Positions 1 through 6,426 of a stretch of DNA of 11,649 bases are shown one piece after another. Source of the stretch: an uncultured Planctomycetaceae bacterium (GTDB lineage: Bacteria > Planctomycetota > Planctomycetia > Pirellulales > JACPPG01); assembly GCA_945957305.1 (NCBI GenBank), contig CAMFLN010000026.1:1-11649 (forward strand), in the 5' to 3' direction. The notes beneath the pieces are model-generated. The model saw nothing but the letters and a program-made list of their open reading frames with translations, made no database searches and was not told where the DNA came from. Positions within the stretch are counted from its first letter, which is position 1. Every line of letters starts with the position of its first letter. The translations under genes were made by a program, and so were the position numbers.

Positions 1-1
1 T

Positions 2-2248
2 ATTGAAACGGTCATTCAGAAGTATTTGCGCAACGAGTTTCCTACGATCGAGGCTTATAACCAAGCCGCGGGAGAAGTCGCGGAAGCGTTTCGGGTGCTC
101 GTGGTGGCGAATTTTCCGGCCGGCTTCACCGAGGCCGCAGCCCGCCGGCTGTTGAGCATTGCCGCGAGCGGGCCGCGATGTGGCGTCCAAGTGCTGATCA
201 GTGTCGACAGCAAACTGCCGCCCCTGCCGGGGATCAGCCTGGCGGACCTGCAAAAACACGCCACAGTGTTCACCATCAACAGTGGCGAAGTGATGTGGCA
301 AGAACCGGCATTTAAAGACCTCCCCTTGACGGTTGACGAATTGCCTGTTGAAGAGAGCAAACGCGTGCTGAACATCGTTGGCGCCGCGGCGCACACGGCC
401 AAGCGCGTCGAGGTGCCGTTCGAAGCGATTGCGCCTGCGGACGACGTTTATTGGAAGGCCGACAGCCGTCGCGGCATTGACGTACCGCTTGGTCGCGCCG
501 GTGCGACGCGGTTGCAGCACCTCCGGCTGGGGCAAGGGACATCGCAGCATGTGTTGATTGCCGGAAAAACTGGATCAGGCAAATCGACGTTGTTGCATGC
601 GCTGATCACCAACGCAGCCTTGCGATACAGCCCCGAGGAATTGGAGCTGTATCTCATCGACTTCAAGAAGGGAGTCGAGTTCAAAACCTACGTCACGCAT
701 GAATTGCCGCATGCGCGTGTGATTGCGATCGAGAGCGAACGAGAGTTTGGGCTCAGCGTCATGCAGCGGTTGGACGAAGAGATGCGCACTCGCGGCGAAC
801 GCTTTCGGCAGGTCGGGGTGCAAGATATCGGCGGCTTCCGCGATGCAGGACACCAATTGCCCCGAATTCTGTTTATCGTCGACGAGTTTCAGGAGTTTTT
901 CGTCGAGGACGACAAGATCGCGCAAGAAGCTTCGTTGCTGCTCGATCGCCTGGTGCGACAAGGACGCGCTTTTGGGATTCATGTTCACTTGGGCTCGCAG
1001 ACGCTGGGGGGAGCTTACTCGCTCGCCCGCACGACACTTGGACAGATGGCCGTGCGGATCGCGTTGCAATGCAGTGAGGCCGATGCGCATCTCATCCTGA
1101 GTGAGGAAAACTCGGCGGCCCGACTGCTCTCGCGTCCGGGGGAGGCGATCTACAACGATGCCAATGGTCTGGTCGAGGGGAATCATCCCTTCCAGGTGGT
1201 TTGGCTGCCGGACGATCGCCGCGATGTGTTTCTGGATGAGGTAACTCGGCTGAGTCGTTTGCGCCCCAGGCACGCTCAGCACCAGCAGATCGTCTTCGAG
1301 GGGACGCGCCCTGCAGATATGCAGAAGAGCGAGACATTGGCGACGGCGCTTCGCCGAGACCTGTCGAGCACAGGCGGCGAAACTGCGGCGTCGGCGGCAG
1401 CCAAGCAGTCGGCCACTAGAGTCTGGCTCGGCGAGCCGCTTGCCATTCAAGAAGCTACCTCCGTCACTTTTACTCGCCGCGGTGGATCAAACTTGCTGCT
1501 CATGGGGCAGAACGATGACGCGGCGGCGGGACTGTTGATTGCCTCGATCCTGGGCCTGGCCGCGCAGTTCGCTGCCGTCAGCAGCGGAGGCCAGGCGACT
1601 GGGCCGCGATTTGTCATCTTAAACGGCGCGCTGCCCGATCGCGAATATCGCGCTTGTTTCTCGCAATTGGCACATGCCTTGCCTCGGCAGGTGCAGTTGG
1701 CTGGCCCTGCGGAAACTCAACAGGTGATGGCGGAGCTCACGGCCGACCTCGAACAACGGCAAGCTGCGGCGACGGAGTTTGCGCCTCGTTTTCTCTTTGT
1801 CTTTGATTTACCACGGCTGCGCGATCTGCGGCGGCAAGAGGATGATTTCAGTTTTTCTCGCAGTGCCGAGGAAACACCCCGCCGGCCCGATCAACAATTC
1901 GCAGAGATTCTGCGTGAGGGGCCGGCACTCGGCATGCACACCTTTGTGTGGTGCGACTCATTGACGAATTTCCAGCGCATGCTCGAGCGACAGGCGCTGA
2001 AGGAGTTCGAGTCGCGAGTGCTACTGCAAATGAGCGCGACTGATTCCAGCATGCTGATGGACACCCCCGCCGCGAGCTCGTTGGGCAAACATCGGGCGCT
2101 GTTGCTGCGCGAAGACGAGGGTCGGCTGGAAAAGTTTCGCCCTTTTGCCCCACCGTCAAAACAATGGCTGGCCGAGACATGCGAGCAATTGGCAAACCAT
2201 CTCGCATCCCTGTCGATTGCTCCCGCTGCGGCGAATCCAGTTCGCTAA
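2..2248 (+). CDS. FtsK/SpoIIIE-family ATPase, 5' end outside the window
   Basis: The reading frame is open from the first codon in the window (nt 2), so the gene starts upstream and the TTG at 26 is only an internal codon. There are 748 residues in view, numbered here from nt 2. A full P-loop GKTGSGKST lies at residues 188-196 and a Walker B strand ending in VDE has its Asp at 294, as in FtsK/SpoIIIE/EccC motor domains. The stretch after it (HVHLGSQT, then LSRPGEA) is also typical of this family. A second module has a degenerate P-loop, GQNDDAAAG at 502-510, and a Walker B-like strand with Asp 602 but no following Glu, so it is probably not catalytic. Members of the family pump DNA or, as EccC, proteins. 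The substrate here is unknown. No gamma (KOPS-reading) domain is seen at the C-terminus, so a classical chromosome-dimer FtsK is unlikely. Confidence 0.87.
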   Translation: METVIQKYLRNEFPTIEAYNQAAGEVAEAFRVLVVANFPAGFTEAAARRLLSIAASGPRCGVQVLISVDSKLPPLPGISLADLQKHATVFTINSGEVMWQEPAFKDLPLTVDELPVEESKRVLNIVGAAAHTAKRVEVPFEAIAPADDVYWKADSRRGIDVPLGRAGATRLQHLRLGQGTSQHVLIAGKTGSGKSTLLHALITNAALRYSPEELELYLIDFKKGVEFKTYVTHELPHARVIAIESEREFGLSVMQRLDEEMRTRGERFRQVGVQDIGGFRDAGHQLPRILFIVDEFQEFFVEDDKIAQEASLLLDRLVRQGRAFGIHVHLGSQTLGGAYSLARTTLGQMAVRIALQCSEADAHLILSEENSAARLLSRPGEAIYNDANGLVEGNHPFQVVWLPDDRRDVFLDEVTRLSRLRPRHAQHQQIVFEGTRPADMQKSETLATALRRDLSSTGGETAASAAAKQSATRVWLGEPLAIQEATSVTFTRRGGSNLLLMGQNDDAAAGLLIASILGLAAQFAAVSSGGQATGPRFVILNGALPDREYRACFSQLAHALPRQVQLAGPAETQQVMAELTADLEQRQAAATEFAPRFLFVFDLPRLRDLRRQEDDFSFSRSAEETPRRPDQQFAEILREGPALGMHTFVWCDSLTNFQRMLERQALKEFESRVLLQMSATDSSMLMDTPAASSLGKHRALLLREDEGRLEKFRPFAPPSKQWLAETCEQLANHLASLSIAPAAANPVR

Positions 2249-2338
2249 GCCGCACCGCGGGTGCATCCCCCGCGCTCTCGGCTCGTGCCTGACCTGCTGT
2301 AGCCCGGCCTCCTGTTGCCCGAATGACAGTTGCCCGAC

Positions 2339-3103
2339 TTACTGTTCGAGGGCTTTGAGCGCCTGTTGCGCACCTCGAATGATCAATCCCGTGTCAGACG
2401 CGACCCCGATCATGCGAAATCCCTCGTCGCGCCGCTGCCGCGCATTCTCGAGACTCGTGGCCATGATGCCGCAAGGCAGGCGCCGCGCTGCAGCGCGTTT
2501 TTGAATCGAGAGTACCATCTCGGCAACGCCCGGCCCTTCCCATTGGCCCAGATGCCCGGCCGATGCGGAGAGATCGGCCGGTCCCACATAGAGGGCGTCG
2601 ACACCCGGCACGGCCATGATGGCATCGAGCGCTTGGTAAGCGGCGACAGTTTCGATTAGCGGAATGACCATTGTTCGTTGGTTCGCGTCGCGTGTTGACT
2701 CGGCAAGGTGCATCGACCAACAGGTGGCTCGTTCGCCCCCGACGCCGCGAATGCCAAGTGGCGGGTACTTGGCAAAGCGCACCGCTTGCGCAACGTCCTC
2801 GGGACCGGTGACTTGGGGCACAATGATCCCGGCCGCCCCCAGGTCGAGCACACGTTTGATGAGGCCCTGCTGTATTTCGGCAATGCGGACCAGGGGAGTC
2901 GTGCTACTGCCGCGCGTGGCGCGGATGTGTTCGACGATGTCCTTAAAATCGAGATGGCCATGCTCAGCGTCGATGACGACCCAATCGAAACCGAGTGTCG
3001 CGGCAATCTCGGTAATCGACGGCGCTTCGAGTGTGACCCACAGCCCCCGCGTCAGCCGATTGGCAGCTAGTTTTTCTTGCAGCGGATTACGCGCGGTGTA
3101 CAT
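2339..3103 (-). CDS. HpcH/HpaI-type class II aldolase (2-keto-3-deoxy-sugar acid or 4-hydroxy-2-oxo acid aldolase)
   Basis: The 254-aa product is full length for the HpcH/HpaI aldolase family, which cleaves 2-oxo-3-deoxy or 4-hydroxy-2-oxo acids to pyruvate plus an aldehyde with a divalent metal in a TIM barrel. Visible family signatures are DAEHG (Glu47, His48) after the first strands, LVRI (Arg73, pyruvate-binding position), IPLIET (Glu151, metal ligand position) and YVGPADLS (Asp177, metal ligand position). The start is ATG at 3103, with GGGAA about 9 nt upstream as a weak ribosome binding site. The gene converges on the FtsK-like gene with 90 bp between them. Rhamnonate-type (RhmA) and homoprotocatechuate-type (HpaI) enzymes cannot be separated by eye. 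All catalytic positions are present. The gene is probably a host gene whose upstream side borders the mobile element. Confidence 0.92.
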   Translation of the reverse strand: MYTARNPLQEKLAANRLTRGLWVTLEAPSITEIAATLGFDWVVIDAEHGHLDFKDIVEHIRATRGSSTTPLVRIAEIQQGLIKRVLDLGAAGIIVPQVTGPEDVAQAVRFAKYPPLGIRGVGGERATCWSMHLAESTRDANQRTMVIPLIETVAAYQALDAIMAVPGVDALYVGPADLSASAGHLGQWEGPGVAEMVLSIQKRAAARRLPCGIMATSLENARQRRDEGFRMIGVASDTGLIIRGAQQALKALEQ

Positions 3104-3138
3104 GCAATCAATTCCCGGCAGGAACGCGGAAATACGAA

Positions 3139-3270
3139 CTAGTCGCTGATCAAAGTTTGCACGTCTGTCGGCGAAAGTCCGACGGACTGGGCCGTGGCCG
3201 TGATCTGGCTCCAGGTCTTGGCTGGTGCGTCCGTGGTTGTCCGCCGATGTGTTTTTCTCGTGGTTTTCAT
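3139..3270 (-). CDS. 43-aa ORF between integrase and aldolase, possible terminase-like remnant
   Basis: This short reading frame starts with ATG at 3270 and ends with TAG at 3139-3141, 35 bp upstream of the aldolase start. The first 15 residues are basic (MKTTRKTHRRTTT). The rest is a predicted helix: Trp20, then GLSPTD at 31-36, then a final leucine-rich turn. There is no strong ribosome binding site. The Trp-to-GLSP spacing and the GLSPxDxxxL ending match the C-terminal tail of the P27-type small terminase encoded at 9278-9697. A decayed or tail-only paralogue is therefore possible, but the match is short. It could equally be a small host or element protein, or not be expressed at all. Confidence 0.35.
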   Translation of the reverse strand: MKTTRKTHRRTTTDAPAKTWSQITATAQSVGLSPTDVQTLISD

Positions 3271-3307
3271 TCCGTCGACGTCCACTGCTTCCGCTGGTTT
3301 ACGTGGG

Positions 3308-3329
3308 TTTGGCTGTACTTTGGCTGTAC
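3308..3329. repeat. two tandem copies of an 11-bp repeat next to the integrase stop codon
   Basis: The unit tttggctgtac occurs twice back to back (3308-3318 and 3319-3329), ending 4 bp from the integrase stop codon. Tyrosine integrases commonly bind short direct repeats (arm-type sites) beside their gene, and the attachment site of an integrated element usually lies on this side. The repeat is therefore a candidate integrase binding site or part of an attachment site. No second copy was seen elsewhere in the window, which would fit a right boundary lying outside it. Confidence 0.5.
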
Positions 3330-3333
3330 GGCA

Positions 3334-4515
3334 TTACGCACCTGCCAGCGCTTTCGTCGGTCGTGACCAGAGCATAGCTCCCAGCTTGTCGGCCGCGTCC
3401 TGCTGCATTGCCGGCATGACGTGGCTGTAGATGTCCAGCGTGATGTTGATATCAGAATGCCCGAGCCTCTCTTGCATGACCTTCGGATGCACGCCAGCGG
3501 CCAGCATGAGCGTTGCCGACGTGTGACGCAAGTCGTGAAACCTGCAATCGGGTAGGCCAGCCGCCGCCAGCAACGGCTTGAACTGGTTCTTATGAAACGC
3601 AGCACGGCGGATAGGGCCGCCCAGGGGCGTGCAGAACACGTACGTGCAGCCGGCGAGCCCCGCGGCCATCATCCGCTTGCGATGGTCCGGTAAAGCCTCC
3701 ACGGCTTCGACAGGCAGTTTAATCAGGCGTCGGCTTTTCTTGGTCTTGGTCTCGGCCAGATACACCTCGCCCTTGAGGTCCACCAGGGTGCGCCGGACCG
3801 ACACCGTTGCCGCCTTAAGGTCCACATCCTCCCATTGGAGCGCTGACAACTCGCCCAGACGCATCCCCGTTGCCAGGGCGAGTACATAAAGGGCGTAGAG
3901 ACGGTCGTCAGTGGCAGCCTGCAGCAGCTTGGCGGATTGCTCCGTTGTAAGGGGCGCAATCTCGCGCCGGTCGATTCTGGGAGCCGTTACGGCGTCGCAG
4001 ACGTTGCGGAGCGTGATACCCCATTTGACGGCCAGCTTGAACGCTCGCCGCAGCGTGATGTGCACGAGACGGAGAACGTAGCATGACCGTCCCAGGCGTT
4101 CGAGTTCGGTATACAACCCTTGAACGTGCGCCGGCGTCAACTTCTGAAGTGGGAGTCCGCCGATAAGCGGATTGATATGCAGCCGGATCGTTCCCTCGTA
4201 GCTGGTGTACGTCGTCGCCCTGATTGCTGACTTGGTCGTGGCCAGCCATCTGTCGAGAAACTCTCCCACGGTCAACTTGCCAGTTTCCGCCAGTGAGCCG
4301 TCGAGTTTCTTCGACTGCAACTCGGTGAGCTTGTCCTGCACTTCCTTTTTCGTCCACCCGTAGACGGTGCGGCGGACGCGCTTTCCTTGGCCGTTGTAGC
4401 CGACGGTGATTACCGCTTCCCAGCGCCCGTTGGAACGTTGGAAGATAGAGCCCTCGCCATTGCCGCGGCGTTTTGTCGAACGGGCTTTAGTTGCCATCTT
4501 TGGTTTATCAGCCAT
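3334..4515 (-). CDS. int: tyrosine recombinase / phage-type integrase
   Basis: This 393-aa protein has the standard three-part layout. An N-terminal arm-binding domain is at about 20-75 (GSIFQRSNGRW, then a KRVRRT strand). The SAM-like core-binding domain is at about 80-175. The catalytic domain is at about 187-370. The full active site can be read: Arg219 in TGMRLGE, Lys257 in TKTKKSRR, His327 and Arg330 in HDLRH, His353 in LGHS, and Tyr363 in DIYSH. It should therefore be active. The ATG at 4515 is set by a strong ribosome binding site, GGAGGT at 4522-4527, 6 nt upstream; the second Met at codon 7 has none. The gene lies at the left end of the element with its 3' end facing the host flank, as is usual for integrases next to their attachment site. 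No tRNA gene was found beside it. Confidence 0.96.
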   Translation of the reverse strand: MADKPKMATKARSTKRRGNGEGSIFQRSNGRWEAVITVGYNGQGKRVRRTVYGWTKKEVQDKLTELQSKKLDGSLAETGKLTVGEFLDRWLATTKSAIRATTYTSYEGTIRLHINPLIGGLPLQKLTPAHVQGLYTELERLGRSCYVLRLVHITLRRAFKLAVKWGITLRNVCDAVTAPRIDRREIAPLTTEQSAKLLQAATDDRLYALYVLALATGMRLGELSALQWEDVDLKAATVSVRRTLVDLKGEVYLAETKTKKSRRLIKLPVEAVEALPDHRKRMMAAGLAGCTYVFCTPLGGPIRRAAFHKNQFKPLLAAAGLPDCRFHDLRHTSATLMLAAGVHPKVMQERLGHSDINITLDIYSHVMPAMQQDAADKLGAMLWSRPTKALAGA

Positions 4516-4535
4516 TCCTGCACCTCCAAAAGTTG

Positions 4536-4573
4536 GCCCCCGTCGCGCCAGCCGTGACCAGCGCGACGGGGGC
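4536..4573 (-). terminator. 13-bp perfect hairpin between the 214-aa gene and the integrase gene
   Basis: gcccccgtcgcgc (4536-4548) and gcgcgacgggggc (4561-4573) form a perfect 13-bp stem with a 12-nt loop. On the - strand it follows the TAA of the 214-aa gene by 8 nt and ends about 20 nt before the integrase ATG. It is followed by CAACTTTT, only a short and displaced T-run. It may be a weak terminator or attenuator that lowers read-through into the integrase gene, or a site for a regulator. The integrase SD lies just downstream of the stem, so a translational effect is also possible. Confidence 0.5.
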
Positions 4574-4581
4574 AGGACCGG

Positions 4582-5226
4582 TTACGCGCTGACCGCAAAC
4601 TTCGCAACTTCTGCCGCGGTCGGTGTGACGATCCGCATGGGCTGAGTTACTGTCCGCTCGATCTCGCCGCGGCCTGGGTTAATCGTACGTAGCGCGACAT
4701 TTACGTTTTCCAGTGGCTCGCCCAGTTCGAAGACGACCCACCACGTCGCGCGTTCGTTGTCGTCATGCGGGGCTGCGGCATTCAGCCGCGCTGCGTCGGC
4801 GAAAGCCTGCTCGCGCGTCCGCGGGATGTCCTCATCGCATTCAGGTCCACTTGGGCTGGCCTCGAATTCCACCGGGATGTCGAGGGCGTGGGCGGGCCCA
4901 GGAAGGACGCTCCGTGCTTGCCGCCACTGTTCATCGCGCGCTTCCCGCTCTTCCTCCGACTCGCCCATGACAAACGGATGAGGCACGGTCCAGCTGACGT
5001 CTACCAGAATGAACCGCGCTGCCGACTTTAGCGGAACGAATCGCATCCGGCGCCGACCGTCCGGCTCATAAGTTATGCCGTCATCAACCACGATACCGGT
5101 CGCAACGGTGCCTCCGACAAACTTTGTCAGAGTGGCGTCGAAATACTCAAGGGATGCTTGCCCGTTGGGGCGAGTGCGGCGCAAGCTTTTAGCAGGACGA
5201 ACCTGGGGTTTCGAGACGGTTGCCAT
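4582..5226 (-). CDS. hypothetical protein, 214 aa
   Basis: I do not recognise this family. The protein has a basic N-terminus (about 1-25), then a probable beta-rich part (about 26-90, with FVPLKSAARFILVDVSW). An acidic, Glu/Arg-rich segment follows at 88-150, which includes EEEREARDEQWRQ. The C-terminal part has WWVVFELGEPLENVNVALRT near 166-185. There is no signal peptide, membrane segment or known catalytic motif. The start is ATG at 5226 with AAAGGTGG about 8 nt upstream. It is the last gene before the integrase, separated from it by a stable hairpin, and it has a long, structured upstream region of its own. Its place in the element suggests an accessory or structural-type protein, but this is position only. 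Confidence 0.7.
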   Translation of the reverse strand: MATVSKPQVRPAKSLRRTRPNGQASLEYFDATLTKFVGGTVATGIVVDDGITYEPDGRRRMRFVPLKSAARFILVDVSWTVPHPFVMGESEEEREARDEQWRQARSVLPGPAHALDIPVEFEASPSGPECDEDIPRTREQAFADAARLNAAAPHDDNERATWWVVFELGEPLENVNVALRTINPGRGEIERTVTQPMRIVTPTAAEVAKFAVSA

Positions 5227-5272
5227 CGGGGGCCACCTTTCCAGCGCTGCCAGAGCGGCGAGCGCAACAAAC

Positions 5273-5377
5273 AGTCCCGTTCCGTGGACTCGCTGTCAGG
5301 CGGTGCTTAGGCCGCCTTGCGGGCCTTGAGCGCGCGAACGCTCTCTTGGCTGGCGCGCAAGCGCACGGAACGGGACT
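5273..5377. other. long-range 14-bp inverted repeat enclosing two smaller hairpins, followed by T6
   Basis: agtcccgttccgtg (5273-5286) is perfectly complementary to cacggaacgggact (5364-5377). The 77-nt interior can form two more stems: aggcgg/ccgcct (5298-5303 with 5312-5317) and gcgcgc/gcgcgc (5330-5335 with 5353-5358). The result is a three-way-junction-like RNA fold. On the + strand the outer stem is followed directly by CTTTTTTC, like an intrinsic terminator or the 3' end of a small RNA. On the - strand the same fold would sit in the leader of the 214-aa gene, 46 nt before its start codon. Which strand is transcribed cannot be told from sequence. There is no match to an RNA class I can name. 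Confidence 0.5.
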
Positions 5378-5383
5378 CTTTTT

Positions 5384-5411
5384 TCTAAGCATGAGTTTGA
5401 CTCTAAGCATG
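5384..5411. repeat. 10-bp direct repeat, 18-bp period
   Basis: tctaagcatg occurs at 5384-5393 and again at 5402-5411, with 8 bp between copies. It sits between the large inverted repeat and the possible - strand promoter. Two copies at a spacing of nearly two helical turns are typical of operator half-sites. No regulator can be assigned. Confidence 0.45.
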
Positions 5412-5448
5412 TGCCGCGATTGAGTCCGCGGCGAACTTTGACGGGAGC

Positions 5449-5478
5449 ATTTTGCCCCAGACACCCCCCACTTGTCAA
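5449..5478 (-). promoter_or_regulatory. possible sigma70-type promoter for the 214-aa gene
   Basis: On the - strand TTGACA (5473-5478) is followed after 18 bp by CAAAAT (5449-5454). This is a perfect -35 with a 4-of-6 match to the -10. Transcription would begin near 5441 and give a leader of about 215 nt. That leader would contain the direct repeat and the large structured inverted repeat before the ATG at 5226. This is a prediction from consensus only. Confidence 0.3.
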
Positions 5479-5583
5479 ACAAAACGCCAGGTTAGGCACG
5501 CTCTTTCTGGTTTCTTTTATTGCCGCCAGCTACGATGTGGCGAATCCATTCGCTCTAGGGCAGCATTTCAAAAGGGGCAGCTA

Positions 5584-6168
5584 ATGATCCGTACGACAGC
5601 GCTCGCGTTCTTCTCGGGCTGTCTCCTCTGTGTAGGTGCCGGGCACGCATCGGCCGTCCCGATTGCACACTTTGTGTTCGATGACTCTAATTTCCGCCCG
5701 GCTCATCGCGACCTCACCTACCTCGGCAAGGATGTAGGGATCACCTTTGACACGCTAAACATCAAGCCAGCTCCACCAAATCGAATCCTCATTAGCATGG
5801 AGCATGTGGATACGCACACTGACTTGGCGACTTTCGAAATTGTGATGCGTGATCCGCCGCTACAAGTTGGCACCTTTGTTGGGTCATCGTCCCCCATCGG
5901 CGTGTCTCCGAATTTACTATTCGCCTACGACCATTTCGCCGAATCCAACTTTACGGCCGACTTTACCATCTCGCGATACGAGTATTCCGGCACCTATCCC
6001 AATTGGGTCTTGCAGCGATTCGAAGCTACATTCACTCTCCATCGCGGCACGCGAGATGTCCCCGGATCGATTTCGTACAACGCCGTCCCCGAGCCCTCGA
6101 CGCTCGCCCTCGCGGCGATTGGCGTTATCGGGTTGTTCGCCGTTCGTCGTCGTCACGCCGCGCTGTAG
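5584..6168 (+). CDS. secreted protein with PEP-CTERM sorting tail
   Basis: The 194-aa product begins with a signal peptide (MIRTT, hydrophobic core at about 6-20, likely cleavage after HASA at 24). It ends with a PEP-CTERM tail: VPEP at 168-171, a hydrophobic segment at about 173-187, then RRRH. Such proteins are exported and processed or anchored at the envelope by an exosortase (EpsH-type) system, usually in bacteria that make exopolysaccharide. The middle (25-165) is beta-rich and not recognised. The ATG at 5584 is preferred over the ATG at 5452 because only the shorter form begins with a signal peptide; an AAGGGG stretch lies upstream. It is the only + strand gene in the element and is flanked by oppositely oriented genes, so it looks like an independently expressed cargo gene. 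No exosortase gene is in the window. Confidence 0.87.
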   Translation: MIRTTALAFFSGCLLCVGAGHASAVPIAHFVFDDSNFRPAHRDLTYLGKDVGITFDTLNIKPAPPNRILISMEHVDTHTDLATFEIVMRDPPLQVGTFVGSSSPIGVSPNLLFAYDHFAESNFTADFTISRYEYSGTYPNWVLQRFEATFTLHRGTRDVPGSISYNAVPEPSTLALAAIGVIGLFAVRRRHAAL

Positions 6169-6301
6169 AATTGGGTTATGAAATCCTTATGGGCCGCAGC
6201 AGCACTTTTGGTCCGGCGACTTTGGAAGGCGTGGATCGTCGAGCCGCTGCTGGGGCCTTCCCTTCCGCGCCGCCCGGACAAGCCATGACCGGCGGATGAT
6301 T

Positions 6302-6319
6302 TGAGTCCTATTGGACTCA
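6302..6319. repeat. 7-bp inverted repeat with 4-nt loop
   Basis: tgagtcc and ggactca (6302-6308 and 6313-6319) flank the loop tatt, in the 258-bp region where the PEP-CTERM gene and the 337-aa gene converge. It has no T-run on either strand, so it is a weak bidirectional terminator at best, or a palindromic protein-binding site. Nothing else clear is seen in 6169-6426 except a possible 36-codon ORF at 6178-6288. Confidence 0.4.
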
Positions 6320-6426
6320 TTACGACCGCACAGCTTCGCGTCTCCCGCGTCCGAACCGCTTGCCATGAGTCGGAACACGTCCGCCGCTCCCATGCGTTAA
6401 AACGGCTCTGCGGCGTTCGCGCTTCA

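Larger units (their letters stand above)
5227..5583. other. 357-bp divergent intergenic region
   Basis: This non-coding stretch separates the 214-aa gene (- strand) from the PEP-CTERM gene (+ strand), so it must hold control signals for at least one of them. It contains a large inverted repeat with two nested hairpins (5273-5377), a 10-bp direct repeat (5384-5411) and a possible - strand promoter (5449-5478). ORFs of up to about 100 codons cross it on both strands, but none has a convincing start site or protein-like composition. No clear sigma70-type promoter for the PEP-CTERM gene was found. TTGTCA at 5472 is the best -35 match, without a good partner. Confidence 0.6.

Noticed and set aside
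575..1450. 291-codon ORF opposite the FtsK-like gene
   Set aside because: It lies antisense to a gene with clear Walker motifs and shows no domain; it is a high-GC shadow.
2249..2338. Short palindrome gcaccgcgggtgc (2252-2264) and two copies of gttgcccga (2314-2322, 2329-2337) between the convergent genes
   Set aside because: The palindrome has only 5 bp and no T-run, and the repeats are too short to mean more than chance in this GC-rich DNA.
3163..3187. 9-bp near-perfect hairpin (gtctgtcgg / ccgacggac)
   Set aside because: It lies inside the 43-aa ORF, has no T-run, and carries a mismatch on the strand that would be transcribed.
3104..3333. Search for a tRNA or tmRNA gene as the integration target
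   Set aside because: No cloverleaf arms, T-loop consensus or CCA-type end could be found on either strand next to the integrase.
5273..5377. The 14-bp inverted repeat considered as the ends of a miniature transposable element
   Set aside because: The flanking bases show no target-site duplication, and no other copy is present in the window.
6178..6288. 36-codon + strand ORF 9 bp after the PEP-CTERM gene (begins MKSLWAAAALLVRRLW)
   Set aside because: It has a hydrophobic, Trp-containing start, but no ribosome binding site, a Pro/Arg-rich random-looking end and no recognised family. It could be real but is not supported.
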